Shown: positions 1-12,824, counted from the stretch's first letter. The stretch: DNA of 64,000 nucleotides from Medicago truncatula (GCF_003473485.1 NC_053045.1:61422494-61486493); one strand, 5' to 3'. A program made the numbers and translations. Notes: a model not told the origin generated them from the letters alone.

Positions 1-3000
1 AAATGGTTCGAGGTAAGATTGATATAGATTATGTAGTTTCTTTGATATTGGGTGTGAGATTATTAGTGTTGGGTTTGTATATTTATTGCGTGATTGTGAT
101 TTTGATTTCAGGAATTTGAAGGGGAAGAAGATTCGTTTAAGAATCTTCAGTATGGTGTGTTTGGACTTGGGAACAGACAGTATGAGCATTTTAATAAGGT
201 TTGCACTCAAGCCCTTATGCATTCTTGTGGTTTTCTAAGCTTTGACTATAGTGATGGTGTTGCTAGTTTCCGTGCTTTCTCTGATATCTATCATTCAACG
301 CAGGTGGCTAAAATAGTTGATGATAAGCTTCTTGAGAAAGGTATATGATCATCTTGATCACATTTGGTCCTTTTTAGAATTTGATGTGAATTGGTGGACT
401 CCATTTGAATATTTAGGAACATAGTTTGATACTTGGCTTGCAGGCAATCAACTGCAGTTGCTTTTTTTTTTTTTACCGATTTGTAGCTTTGAATTCCCTT
501 CATTTTTCTGTCACTCACTCTTGTGTATAATGCTGTGCATTGATGAAAATTTCCAAGCATGTTCCAGTGGTTGAAAACCTTGCAAGTCAATCAATAAAAT
601 AAATACACAGGAATCTCCTCTCCTTGTATAACATTGACCTTCTAGTAGAATATTATTTTAATTATTTGGATCTGGATCTCGCATGACATGTTATATTTTT
701 AATGATAGCCTGGCACACATATCTTAATACAAATTTACTCTCTCTCTCCACATGGCCCTCACATGAGAATCGAATGATTATCCTGAAATGACTTTATCTG
801 TTGCATAAATGATTATAATATGTTGGTTTTTACTTGCTAGTAACCCTCTCTTTATTCTCCAGATTTAATTATTACTAAAAAACATTCTTAATGAAGTGGC
901 ATATTTAAGCATCAATTTCCCTCTTTATAAATTTAATTTCGTTAGTATTTAATATGGTTTACATAAATCCTGGTGGCAATGAAGTTTGTGTGTTACAAAG
1001 CTTTAGAATAACTGTTGTCAACTTTTAGTTTATTTTTTATTTTTATCTTACCCGCGTTGATATATGTGTATCAAATCTAATATGGCCTATATTCTGCTAT
1101 TTCAGGTGGGAATCGTCTTGTCCCCGTGGGTCTTGGAGATGATGATCAGTGTATAGAAGATGATTTTACTGCATGGTATGTAATCATTCAAGTGGATATG
1201 AATATATTGGATCAACACTCTATTTCAATGCTGATGTTTCAAGCTATTCTCCTTCCCTATGACTTATATTTCAGGAAAGAAGAACTATGGCCAGCGTTGG
1301 ATCAATTGCTAAGAGATGAGGATGATGCAACTGTGGCTACACCTTATACTGCTTCTGTTTTGGAGTACCGGGTTGTTATTCGTGATCAATTGGATGCAAC
1401 TGTGGACGAAAAGAAGCAGCTTAATGGAAATGGCCATGCTGTTGTGGACGCTCATCATCCAGTCAGGTGCAGTATATAGCAGTATATTACTTGGCTACTG
1501 AGTTATACCAAACTGTAATCTGACATGAATACTTACTACCAATGCAGGGCTAATGTGGCTGTGCGAAAGGAGCTTCATACTCCTGCATCAGATCGTTCTT
1601 GCACTCATTTAGAATTTGACATTTCAGGCACCGGAGTTGTGTAAGTATTTTCATGTGGGAATATGCATGTCATGTGGGAATATGCATGCAGAGACACAAT
1701 TGTTTGTATAATGTACTGTCATTTTTTTTTTATTATTCTTATGCATATCATATTTTTTTCACAGATATGAAACAGGGGACCATGTTGGTGTTTACTGTGA
1801 GAATTTATCCGACACTGTGGAAGAGGCAGAAAGGATACTAGGTTTGTCCCCGGACACCTATTTCTCCGTCCATACCGATGACGAAGATGGGAAACCTCTT
1901 GGTGGAAGCTCCTTGCCTCCTCCTTTCCCACCCTGTACTTTAAGAACAGCGCTTGCTAAATACGCAGATGTTTTGAGTTCACCTAAAAAGGTGCGTCTTT
2001 TGAGTTCTGCTGCACCTTAATTTCAACTTTTAAGTTTTATCCCTTTATCTTTGCTAACTTGTTGAGAGATTCACTTTATGTTAATATTTTTTTTGAATGT
2101 ATGTTCCAGTCTGCCTTGCTTGCCTTAGCTGCTCATGCATCTGATCCATCTGAAGCGGATCGACTAAGACATCTTGCCTCACCTGCTGGAAAGGTTGTAA
2201 CTTTTTTTAATACCTTGAGGATTTAAATAAACTTTTTGTGCTTATGTTTCTCATTGGTATGTGGGTCTGCCTTCACAGGATGAGTATGCAGAGTGGGTGA
2301 TTGCCTCTCAAAGAAGTCTCCTTGAGGTTATGGCTGAATTTTCATCAGCCAAACCTCCAATTGGTGTCTTTTTTGCATCAGTTGCTCCTCGCCTACAGCC
2401 AAGATATTATTCAATTTCATCATCTCCAAGGTTAGTTCTGTTTGCTACTCTTGCATTTTGTTGGTGCATGTGGGATTGTGCTGGTATGTAGAATTAGGGA
2501 GAGGCCCGTGACTGAACACTTACTTGGAGAAGCCTTATAGTTCTTAGTTACTCGCTAGTCTTTAACCATGCATTAAAAAAAAGAATTTGTGCGTATCTTT
2601 CAAATCTTTTGGCTACCATTTTGTAATTTCTGAGGTACGGATTACCAAATTCATACCAAAATATTTTTTATCAACCTATTTGACCCAGAATTTTCATCAA
2701 GTTTTAAGTTTGGGCATATCTTAATTGGCATCAAAAGAGGAAAAGTGGCTTTGTAATTTTCCCCCTTCCTAATTTACACGAAATATTTTATGTTGTACTT
2801 ACTGTTTGGCTGTTCGTTATTGCTCACAGAGTGGCACCATCCAGAATTCATGTTACCTGCGCGTTAGTGCATGATAAAATGCCCACTGGACGGATTCATC
2901 AAGGAGTGTGTTCAACTTGGATGAAGGTACTTATATTTACCTGATTCCTAAATTGTGGCCACTTAAACTATTTAAAACTTGCCGGGTCTAATTCATTTAA

Positions 3001-4266
3001 ATATTAGCTTTAAGTTCAACAATCAACTTTGAATTTTGGTGGATTTAGAGATTGGTCTATGTGAGTTTTTTTTAGTAAATATACTCGACTTTTTATTCCT
3101 TCATTGCAAAGTATTAACCTGCCTTCTGTTTTGCTGTTCAGAATTCTGCACCATTGGAGAAAAGTCAGGACTGTAGTTGGGCTCCTATCTTTGTTAGGCA
3201 GTCCAATTTCAGACTCCCTGCTGATAATAAAGTGCCTATAATTATGATAGGTCCTGGCACTGGGTTGGCTCCTTTCAGAGGTTTCTTGCAGGTTTGAACC
3301 AACATACTTGATGTTCGATCTGTTAATTCTTTCTTCCATCCGACTGTCTATGCCAATTATTTATGCGTTTTTATTTGCGCTTCAGGAAAGATTAGCTTTG
3401 AAAGAAGAAGGAGCTGAGCTAGGCCCCTCTGTTTTATTCTTTGGTTGCAGGAACCGTCAAGTGGTAAGTTGTCTGCTCTCCATTTAGGTTCATGACTTTA
3501 AGCAGACAAGTGTGTGCATGTGAGTAGGGTAACATTTTTTATTGGATTATTAATATTTAAAAAAAACAATATTTTTTTATTGAAGGACTATATCTACGAA
3601 GATGAATTGAACCATTTCGTTCATGGTGGCGCACTTTCTGAGCTCATTGTTGCCTTCTCACGAGAGGGGCCTACTAAGGAATATGTCCAACATAAAATGA
3701 TAGAGAAGGTGCTTACTTTTTCTCTTAAGACTTGCCAATTTACAATTTATACCTTCTCTTAAATCTTAATTAACACTTTCCTCTCTGCAGGCTTCAGATA
3801 TTTGGAACATGATATCTCAGGGAGCTTACATTTATGTGTGTGGTGATGCCAAGGGTATGGCTAAGGATGTACACCGCACTCTACATACAATTTTGCAAGA
3901 ACAGGTAAATATTCACTGCCATGTATTATTGGCTGACCACAATAGTTTTTCATTTGGGATATGTGGTTATCAACACATAATGCCAAACAGTATATCTCTG
4001 CTAACTGGAGCATGATTACATCTTGTCTATGTGTAGTAGATTGTTTTGTCTATTTTAGCCTCTCATTACTGTTCATGTTGAGTTTGCCTTCTAATATTTC
4101 ACCATACCGTTAATTTTCTTTTAAGATGTATTGCTTACTAGCATGGTGAATTCAATATCTAACCAAGTTCCTATACTTATTTTAGGGCTCTTTGGACAAT
4201 TCCAAGACTGAGAGCATGGTTAAGAACCTACAAATGACTGGCAGATATTTGCGTGATGTATGGTAA
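1..4266 (+). CDS. CPR: NADPH-cytochrome P450 reductase, 3' part (15 exons)
   Basis: This ER-anchored diflavin enzyme passes electrons from NADPH through FAD and FMN to microsomal P450s. Exons read by GT-AG borders and an unbroken frame: 1-12, 112-198, 304-340, 1106-1175, 1275-1466, 1548-1640, 1765-1990, 2110-2193, 2279-2430, 2830-2926, 3142-3291, 3386-3463, 3586-3708, 3791-3904, 4186-4266. Together they give 1596 bp, or 531 residues; the family is about 700 residues, so the membrane anchor and most of the FMN domain lie left of the window. Visible motifs in order: [15 protein letters not shown] and [13 protein letters not shown] (end of FMN domain), [13 protein letters not shown] (linker), RYYSISSS (FAD binding), [14 protein letters not shown] and FFGCRNR (NADPH binding), [14 protein letters not shown], and the terminal DVW whose Trp stacks on FAD. 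All key residues seen are present, so the gene looks functional. A likely poly(A) signal (aataaaat) is at 4571. Confidence 0.96.
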
Positions 4267-5494
4267 TGATGAACCGGGCTTATGATAAAACGCCAGTAAA
4301 GACTAGTAATGGATTGAAGATAAGATATTGGAAGGGACTTATTTATTCCCTTTCAGTTATGCCCTCAAAAGAGGGAGAAGGGGTTACTTCTGCGTGTTAC
4401 ATCACGGCAACAATTCCTACGATTCTTTGTCACTATTTTCAAATGGATTCTTTTTTGTTCGTGTAACTTATACTTTGTTTATACATAGATTATGTATTTT
4501 AGCTTTCTTATATTGTATGAACCTATAAGGAGGGTTTTGAGATCAGACAATTCCTTGTATTGTAAACCTCTAATAAAATTGTTTGCAGAAAAATGAGAAT
4601 TATTTCTGCTAGTATTATATCAAATTTTGATATCCCAATTATCTGATGCAATTTCCATTTTTCATTCCGGTTTTCTAAAGTATGTCTTTTTTTAATCAAT
4701 GGCTTAGTGGCCAAGAGAGATGCATACACTGGAGAGGGGGGACGGGTGAACTAGGGTCGAACTCGCACACCATTCTCCCGCTATGCACCGTTAAGCTTTT
4801 AAGACTATAAATGCACAATTTTGAAGATTAAATTTTACATATAGTTTCTCATCTTGTGTCCTTAGGATACAAGTTAGCAAGACTCTTAATGTTAAGTTAC
4901 GTCTTTAACGAGTAAATGTTTATAAAGAACTTTAAATGACACTCTAAAGGAAATTATAAAAACAATATAATGAAATCTTGATTAAGTTGCCTTTTGGGGT
5001 CGACCCAAGCTACGTAAACTAAGCCTTTGTCTAAAGCCTCCAATTTTTTTTCTCAATTTTTTTTTTTACCTATTATACACAATATCTCATTTTATTATGG
5101 AGCTAATTTTTTAAGAGAGATAATACAAATGAAAAATGATACATCAATCGATATACTTAATTATATAAAAATATTTAATGTTAACAATTCATATAATTGT
5201 CGTGTTTTTCGAAAAAATATCAAAATTAAAGTTAATATCTTATATAAGATGAATATGTATCAATAAAGATTAAAATGAATATGTTTTATTGTTGATTGAA
5301 AAAGAGTCGTTAAACAAAATTGATTACAATAATTTAATGAAATATTTTGCATTCAAAAAAGTTTGAAAAGTGAATTTTTTAATAAAAATATTACTTTCGT
5401 AATACAAATACTATAATAACTTTTTTTTCTTCTTCGTACAAACTATTAATAACTTAAAATGCATCATTTAGAATCTGTTTTGAACTCAATCTAT
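4267..5494. other. Reductase 3' UTR, then AT-rich intergenic DNA
   Basis: The reductase 3' UTR probably runs to about 4600, after the aataaaat signal at 4571. The rest is AT-rich and holds no supported gene. At 4700-4800 there is a short tract with a degenerate box A-like (gcttagtggccaag) and box B-like (gggtcgaactc) pair, which could be a decayed tRNA-derived SINE. Confidence 0.5.
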
Positions 5495-6348
5495 GGCTGT
5501 GTTTGGTAACACAAAAAAGCTAGCTTATAGCTTGTTGGATTAGCTTATAAGCTCGTTAGAAGAAAACGTGACGTGTTTGGTAACAAGCTTTTTTCATGAG
5601 CTTGTAGCGTTTTTTGAAAAGCTATTTCAAGTAGCTTTTTAGCTTATAGCTGGTTGCTTTTTATATTTTCTTCCAACTTTAACCTTATTAATTTAATTAA
5701 TTATTTTTTAATTAAACAAGTACCCATGTTCATCTTTATAACCGCCCCATTTTTTCCTTAAATAAAATGCCGTTTTTTTTAAGGAGCACTTTATATATAT
5801 ATAATATTTTTTTATGGAAATGCTTTATATTTTGTTATAACTAACATGTCGTACACCACACAAAAAATAACTAGCCTATTTTTTTTTTAAAGGAAAAAAT
5901 AACTAGTCTATTGTACGTTGTAAAATTTTATATATTCTACCTCACATTTTGTTTCCACATTTCTCTTATTTTTGGGACTCATTAAGCAGAGATCAAAATT
6001 GTTAGTGAATTTTTTTTTAGGATTAAAGGTCGAAGAATTTTTTTATGGAGACTAAGACCAAAAGTTTGAATATTTATAGGGACCAAAAACATATTTAACT
6101 ATAATTAAAAATATTAAAAAATAAATACATTACAAAAAAAATGTGTGTGTCTATATGTATATTAAAAAAAAAACATGTCCTTTTATGTCATTTTATATTT
6201 ATCAGCCACTTCAACAACTAATTTTACCAAACACATTATTTTTAATAAGCAAGCTTTTCAGCTATAAGCTATCAGCTATCAGCTACCAGCTATCAGCTAG
6301 CTTTTCAGCTATCAGCTAGCTTATAGCTTCTTTTTACCAAACAGAGCC
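5495..6348. mobile_element. 854-bp non-autonomous TIR element rich in AGCT repeats
   Basis: The left end reads GGCTGTGTTTGGTAAC and the right end is its inverse, TTTTTACCAAACAGAGCC. Just inside, both ends carry runs of AGCTATAAGC / ATCAGCTAGC that can pair over about 40 bp. The flanks share 'tat' directly next to both ends, which may be a 3-bp TSD of the PIF/Harbinger type, though three bases can match by chance. The interior has no coding sequence. A separate decayed tract ending in 'gggaccaaaaacatattt' (about 5990-6100) resembles the ends of another MITE family and may be a nested insertion. Confidence 0.75.
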
Positions 6349-7118
6349 TATGGTGGGCTGCGGCCGACCCTGTTACCGTTAATGAACAAAGTCATTATTT
6401 TTAACTTTTATGAAAAGATTGTATAATAAATATACCAACAATGAATTGGTTGAAATGACATATTGGACATCTTAAATAAATGGTTACGGTTTGATCTGCC
6501 TCACTTATGAAGAAAAATCAGTTAAATAGGCGGAATTCACAATAATTAATTATTCAACCATATTCAGTTTAGTTCAGCAAACTCATCAATTTCTTTAACA
6601 CCAAGTCCCTGACTATCATGAATTCATGATGGACGAAATGTTTCATCAATGTCAAGTGGTAAACAAAGTCAATCATTTTGATAGAAAAACAATTTGTTTG
6701 TGACAATGACACACACCGCTTCTGGCCTGTAAGCTTGGACTAAGTTATATTAATTCAATTGGCGATTGATTTATGTTTTCAGTGGGTACTTCAAAGCACC
6801 ATCACCTACACTATATAGTAATTCAATGACCGATTCATCCAACTACTATATTCGACTATAGTATTTTCAGTGACTGATTTAATGTCGATGAAGGTTAGCA
6901 AAGAGTTCACTCATTTGTAAGATTGTGAGTTTAATTCTGATTTGTACATAACGCAGTAAATATTTAGTCTTCGAAGCCTAATTCTTTTACCTTTTTGTAT
7001 CAAAACACAATGACCCGTTCTTATGCGATGTTATACTCTTTTCTTTGGATCGAATGTGATACTAAATTTTTTAGTGAAGGTATCTTCTTATTCCTAAACA
7101 AAGCTTTGTTGCCCTAAT
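6349..7118. other. Intergenic DNA without recognisable features
   Basis: AT-rich sequence between the TIR element and the B3 relic. No ORF, RNA gene or clear repeat end could be supported here. Confidence 0.5.
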
Positions 7119-7355
7119 TTTAACCTAATATTTTATCAATTTTTCCCTCCTTCAAAACCTAACCATATTTCCTAATTCCCCTCCTCCAAACCCTAACCAT
7201 GATTTCCTAATTTCACTCCTCCTAAACCTATCTAATATTTTAACCTAATATTTTAGCAACTTTTTCCTCCTTCAAAATCTAACCATATTTCCTAATTCCC
7301 CTCCTCCAAACCCTAACCATGATTTCCTAACTTCACTCCTCCTAAAACCTATCCA
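7119..7355. repeat. Tandem duplication of a CT-rich unit of about 120 bp
   Basis: Two adjacent copies share 'cctaattcccctcctccaaa' and 'ccctaaccatgatttcctaa' in the same order, at about 7170 and 7290. A weaker third partial copy follows near 7380. The tract is pyrimidine-rich with several ccctaa motifs and lies directly upstream of the B3 gene start, where it would form the promoter or leader. Confidence 0.8.
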
Positions 7356-7488
7356 ATTGATTTCCATAAATCATATCTCCTAACTCCCCTCCTCCAAACC
7401 CTCACCAATATATTTTAATCCTTTCTCCTAAACCGAAATCTCTTTCTAAAACCATACTTTTCTCTTAAACCGAAATTTCTTAATCAAC

Positions 7489-8628
7489 ATGGCTTCCAGA
7501 AACATTTAGTCTTTGCTGTCATACCACTGCCGCCTCACTGGTAACCATATCTTCATTCCACTCTGGTTTATACTAAATATATAGACTTTTGCTCTTATTC
7601 CTCGCTGTTGTAAAGTATAAATCATTCTTTCAATCCCTTTTAATCTTTTGTAGGTCCGTTGGTGAAAAACCCTCTTTTCGATCTTGACAAAGCAATCAAC
7701 AAGCTGAGACTGAAATACATATCATATATCGTTGAATATGACATTGATGTTGTATGTGTTTTTTGCGAAATATACCTATTCTTAATTATTTGCATTCTAT
7801 TTTATCAACGTTTGTGATGTTTTTGTTTGTTATTTTTTTAGGGTGCAGTATGCTTGCCAAACATGTTTGGCGGTGATTTTGGAGATCAAATTGGGCGCTA
7901 TGCAATATTGACTGATCCTAAGTCCAACAAGTTTGAAGTATTGGTCGACAAAGTAAACGGAGCATTTTTTCTCACAAAGGGATGGAAAGCGATTCGTGAA
8001 TTTTACGGAATCGATCTTGGTGCCTGGATTACCTTAGTTTTTGTTGGTGAAGGACAGTTTGATATGCAGTTGACTGATAGCTTTCACAAGAGTATCCCCT
8101 ACCCAGTTTTTGATCCCCCTATGCATTTCCTTCTTGACAAGATGAATTTGCAAGCAACTTTCGATGACTATCTCCCCCCAATAACATCTCTTCTCGCTTA
8201 TCGTAACAATATCACTGACATGGTTCTTGATTTAAAAAAAAAAAAAAAAAATTAACTGAGTATGATGTTACTAAAGGTTGCATGGTATGATACACTTTTC
8301 GTGTCCACCTTAACTTCATTTATTCCTTTTCCGTTTAGTTGATATAAGTTACATGGATTTCTAATTTTGCAGATTCTACTTTACATCGGCAATGTTCCGC
8401 AGATGCTTGATACACTCAAAGACAACTGTGAATATTATCGACGATTGCGGTAACTTATGGGTGTGTGAGCTAACTTTTGAAACTTTTCCTTATGAACACT
8501 CCAAGATAGGACAGCGTTGGAATAGGTTTATGGAAGCTCGCAGGCTCCGTGAATGTGTGAAGATCAGAGGGGGTGCTCCGATGGTTGGGTCACATGATAC
8601 CATCTACCTTGATGTTATTTACAATTAG
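7489..8628 (+). pseudogene. Two-domain B3 DNA-binding protein gene, disabled
   Basis: Plant B3 domains bind DNA in transcription factors; this layout (two B3 domains in a short protein) resembles an expanded legume family. Proposed exons: 7489-7540, 7654-7751, 7842-8284, 8373-8628. The ATG at 7489 opens MASRNI and meets TAG at 7507; beyond the stop the same frame continues through exon 2 (PLVKNPLFDLDKAINKL) into the first B3 domain (LPNMFGGDFGDQIGRY, FEVLVDK, FLTKGWKAIREFYGI, WITLVFVG). The frame is lost at an A-run of 17 (8234-8250): as written it ends KKKKKN-stop, whereas a shifted frame continues KLTEYDVTKGCM to a good donor at 8285. The second B3 domain (FYFTSAMFRRCL, VNIIDDCGNLWVCELTF, VKIRGGAPMVG, ending YLDVIYN) is open, but canonical splicing does not put it in frame. 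Three breaks argue for a pseudogene; the A-run could be an assembly error. Confidence 0.75.
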
Positions 8629-8946
8629 TCCATGTTTAGATAAATTGTGCAACATCTTTCCACTTTGAATTTTAAGTTTTAGTTTCTTAAAGTTTTGGAA
8701 GCATCTATTTTTCTGTCTTTGAATTTAGCAAATGTCCCTTGAATTTCATAAATAATTTAGCCTTGCTTTGCTTTAGTTTTTGATTTATATATTTGTGTTT
8801 GTGCTCCTCAAACTATATTTAGTAGCATTGTTGTGTTATTGAAGCATTTTAGTAGCATAGCTTTTAGTAACATTATTAGTAACAATTAGTACCTTTTGGT
8901 GACACTTTTAGTAACATTATTACTAACAATTACTAATCCTAATCTC
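8629..8946. other. 3' flank of the B3 relic
   Basis: AT-rich sequence with repeats of 'tagtaacatt' near 8820-8930. No gene is seen. Confidence 0.5.
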
Positions 8947-9430
8947 TAAAATATGTTTTGGTTGGAATCAAACTAAAATCTTAATCCTAATTTCTCTCAT
9001 TCAAGTAACTAAGAAATTTCATCCACATCTCTAAAGTACCTTTTTGGTGGAAACAAACTAAAATCCTTATTTATCTCATTCAAATAATTACGGGATTTCA
9101 TCCACATCTCTAAAATATGTTTTGGGTGGAAACAAACTAAAAATCATAATTCCTTTCATTCAAGTAACTACTAAAGATTTCATCCACATCTTTAAAATAT
9201 TTTTTAGCTGGAAACAAACTAAAATCCTAATCCTAATTTCTCTCATTCAAGTAACCAATAGATTTCATCCACATCTTTAAAGTAACTTTTTGGTAGAAAC
9301 AAACCAAAATTCTTATTTCTCTCATTCAAATAAGTAAGAGATTTCATCCACATCTCTAAAATATGTTTTGGGTGGAAACAAACTAAAAATTCTAATTCAT
9401 CTCATTCAAGTAACTACTACATTTCACCCG
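8947..9430. repeat. Minisatellite, about 79-85 bp period, five to six copies
   Basis: The phrase 'atttcatccacatct' recurs at about 9017, 9096, 9178, 9263 and 9342, spaced 79-85 bp. Each unit holds a block like 'ggtggaaacaaactaaaat' and 'ctcattcaagtaact'. Two variants differ just after the anchor ('aaagtacctttttgg' and 'aaaatatgttttggg') and occur in the order B-A-B-B-A-B, so blocks of more than one unit seem to have been copied together. Confidence 0.88.
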
Positions 9431-9431
9431 A

Positions 9432-9738
9432 GTCAACTATCCTAATAATTTGTTCTACGCCCCTAAACCCTATTTACAAGTCAATTCTTAAGTCAAACAC
9501 ACTGCCCCATCAAGAATATTAATTTCATATTATTTGTATTTATCTTTATCCTAAAATGTTGGGCATTTCCTAAATTTAATCCACTTCAAGTGTATCCATT
9601 TGTGCTGCGCCCTCCCAATTTACATGCCAATTCTTAAGTAAAAAAAAATGTCTCATCAAAAATATTAATTTCATTTTATTCATATTAATCTTTATCCTAA
9701 AATGTTGGGCATTTCCTAATTTTGTTCCACTATTTTGT
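9432..9738. repeat. Two tandem copies of a unit of about 170 bp
   Basis: Two copies share 'atttacaagtcaattcttaa'/'atttacatgccaattcttaa', 'catcaagaatattaatttcat' (close variants) and 'cctaaaatgttgggcatttc' in order. No coding potential is visible. It borders the minisatellite, so the whole 8.9-9.7 kb tract is tandemly organised. Confidence 0.75.
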
Positions 9739-10963
9739 GCTTATCGTGATAAGTAATACTCTTTATTGCTCAACCATCATATCTTACTCACACGTATTGT
9801 TCGAGGGGTGGTTTAAAGATATTGATTAATGACGAGGACGGCGATTATACCGATGTTGCATCAAATGTGGTCTACAAAGAAGTTTTCTGTAATGTGTATG
9901 ACTTTTTTTTGTATTATTCATTTTCTTACTTATTGAAACTATTTGCATGTCAACGTACTTCAGTTTCCCTTTTAAAATTATATGTTATGTTAAAATAACA
10001 GAAATCGCGTCTTAGAATTATGGAACAATAACAAAGTCTATCGTAATTGACATTATGCTTTGATTCACGACAATTTTTACATTCAAGCGAACTACATTGT
10101 TTTATTTTTACAGTGAATATTTACTTCTTAAAATGACCCGTGCGTTAGCATGGGTCAGTGGTCTAGTTTCTATAATATTATCCTTTATAAGAATACTTTG
10201 TGTAGAAAACAGGCACATAATTTTACTACTACTACCTTCCTTCTTAAATATAATACTATTATACAAAATTTTATTGTCCTTTTATATGACACATTCAAAT
10301 ATCAAGATGTATTAGTTAACTTTTCAAAAAAATAATCCTAATTACTCTTATATAAAAATACTCCTAATTAAACGAAAAAAATTAAAAGATTAATCATTTT
10401 TCTCTCTTAATAATTGATTGATGGATAATTTAAAAAAAATAGAATGTATACCATTTGCCAAATTTAATGCAAATTTTTTTTCTTAATTTTTGTGTTTTTA
10501 TAAAAAGAAAAATATCTTATATAGACTGACGTAATATGTTATTTCTATATTTTTTTCTTTTTCTTTAGGGAGTGTTATTTCTATGTTTTTTTTGTGGATT
10601 TGGATCCTCTCCTCCTCTCATGCTCCCTCCTCTTTTTGTTTCTTTCACTCTCTAAATTTTAGAGAGAAGATCAAAAGGAAGAAAAATAAAAATAAAAATA
10701 AGATAAGAGAGAGAATATTAAGCGAGAAAAGGTCATAAAATAGAGGAGGAGAGAAAAGAGAGAAACCAAGTTCATTTTTGGTTAATGGGGGCAGTGAGAG
10801 CAATAATCACTAGCAAAACTAACGTACCAGTTCTTTTTTTTGGGTACAATAACTTATGTTATAGATTCTGTTATAGTACTAGTAGAGACATATGATAATG
10901 ATCACTTTTATACAGGTGTTCTCTTGTATTTTCTGCTGCAGTTGGACTTGACACTGTGAGTTG
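9739..10963. other. AT-rich intergenic DNA
   Basis: Mostly AT-rich. A short GC-richer tract at 9790-9900 (with gacgaggacggcgattatac) looks mildly coding-like but has no supportable frame. At 10136-10156 an imperfect palindrome, acccgtgcgttagcatgggt, may be a transposon terminus; no partner end was found. No gene is seen. Confidence 0.45.
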
Positions 10964-12824
10964 GGTGTCGTTTAATTTGGGAAAGCAAACTTTTTCCCCA
11001 ACATGGGAAAGTTAATTTTTAATCATTAGATTAAATAGGGTACACAATTTTATCATGGTCTCTGAACATCAAATTTTTCCCACATCATCTTCCACCACCA
11101 CCCTTCTTCCCTACCTTTGTGTCTTTTTCACAAACAAACATAGAGAGAGAACATCGTGGTGTAAGTTAATACCATCTCTAATATTATTTGTTGATTTGGG
11201 TATTGGGTTGAAAAATTACACTTAGAGAAATAAAAAACCAAAAAGTGAATAGATTAAGAGTAAGATGAAATTGCCAAAAATATCAGTTGCAAATACTTTT
11301 TCCATGAGATAAGATTTTCATTCCATGGGTAGATCTTGAGTGAAATGATTTGCTCGTAAAATTGAAGAAAAAAAAAATGTTTCAGACCAAAAAAAAAAAA
11401 AGCTTAAAAAGCACTCTTTGGTAACAACAGAAACCACCGAACCATGATCTGTCCTCAAAGAGAAGAAGCACTGAAATGGTAGGTCCATAGGCTATTGTGG
11501 GTTTGTTGCAGTTCCAGCTAAAGGAGAGATCTAGGTGTTAAACATGGTGGTGGTGGTGGTTATGATGGTCTTGTACGGAGAGAAAGGAGAGAGGAGGAGG
11601 TAGAGAGAAAGTGAGATCATGGTTGATGATTGTGTGGTTGAAGAGAGAGAGAGAGAGAGAAAAAAATCTAGTATCGAAGGAGTATGATAAAAGTGTATTC
11701 TTCATTGAATCTAATGGTTAAAACTTACTTTCCCATGATGGAAAAGTTGAACAATAGTCATAGATTTAATATTTGTTTATTCGGATGGCGGAGATGCATT
11801 ACCTGATAAGGGGTTGTGACTTTTTGTAAGGTATTGTGTTAAAAAAAACTCGGGCCCACCACATTATTAAATAACAATATTGTATTTGTTAGTGAACACA
11901 ATACATACATCAGGGATAATTATGTAATTTCAACTTTAATTGGATGTGCAATGTTGTTATTTTCTCTCTTCCTCTTCTTCCTCATTTCACTGTAATTTAC
12001 TCCTTTTCTCTCTAACACTCCTCCCCTCTGCAAACCACCTTCCCTTCACCTTTTCCTCCTTCACAAAACAATGACAAAAACGGATCTGCAAGATTAAGTT
12101 CACATCACAGACCGATATGAAAATATAAACCTCATACAACCCATAAACGTATTACAACCGTAGATAGCCCTTCTTATCAACGACCACAAACTTCCCAATC
12201 TTCTATTCTAAAAACAGATCTCAGGTTCCATAGCAACGTTGTTTCTGCTCTTCAAAAAGTCGTTGAAGCTTATCTTGTTGGTTTGTTTGAAGATACTAAC
12301 CTTTGTACCATTCATGCTAAGAGGATTACAAATTATCTTTAATTTCCCTTTGTGTTTTTCTTTTAGGTGGAAATCGCCAGACTAACGATAGACCAACATT
12401 AACAAATTAAAACTGAAACCATTGATCTTGCAACTAAAACCATTGGTCCCTTGGCAAATTTTAAAGAATTGCAGAGAAGCAAGTATCTAATACACTTAGA
12501 ATCTCAAATTTCAAAGAATCAATGAAGAAGAGGAGAAGATGGTATACTTCAGATTTTCAGACTAAGCATCTTTCCTTAGAATTTTTGATTTCAGCTGGTT
12601 AAAAGAAGACAAATGAGTTTATACATGTTCTGGAAAATAAGATAAACTATGGTCGGACAATAGCAAATGGGGAGCTGCGGCGCATAAAATACAAACCATA
12701 TTAAAAAACTAATTTCAATTTTTTAATTTTTTTCTAAAAACCGGTTTCCAACCAACAGGTGGCAGGGAAAGAGTTATTTTCCAATGGTGGGAAAGAACTC
12801 TCTGTTCCCAGACTAAATGCCACC
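10964..12824. mobile_element. 1.86-kb TIR element, probably Mutator- or hAT-like
   Basis: The left end starts GGTGTCGTTTAATTTGGGAA and the right end, read in reverse, starts GGTGGCATTTAGTCTGGGAA; similarity continues for about 50 bp through CTTTTTCCCCAACATGGGAA. The flanks show 'gtgagttg' on the left and 'gtgagggt' on the right, a possible diverged TSD of 8-9 bp. No transposase is seen. The interior mixes a GA/GGT-rich core (11500-11680) with part of the TIR family found at 18048 (the 'acacaatacatacatcaggg' tract near 11900). Confidence 0.65.

Noticed and set aside
291..590. 99-codon ORF on the - strand within the reductase gene
   Set aside because: It lies antisense to exon 3 and an intron of the reductase, and its translation has no family features.
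8947..9430. CRISPR-like array
   Set aside because: Regular spacing, but whole units are similar, without unique spacers between short exact repeats, and the DNA is nuclear plant sequence.
10136..10156. Helitron or other transposon terminus at the acccgtgc palindrome
   Set aside because: A single imperfect palindrome without a matching end, CTRR-type 3' terminus or insertion site cannot support a call.
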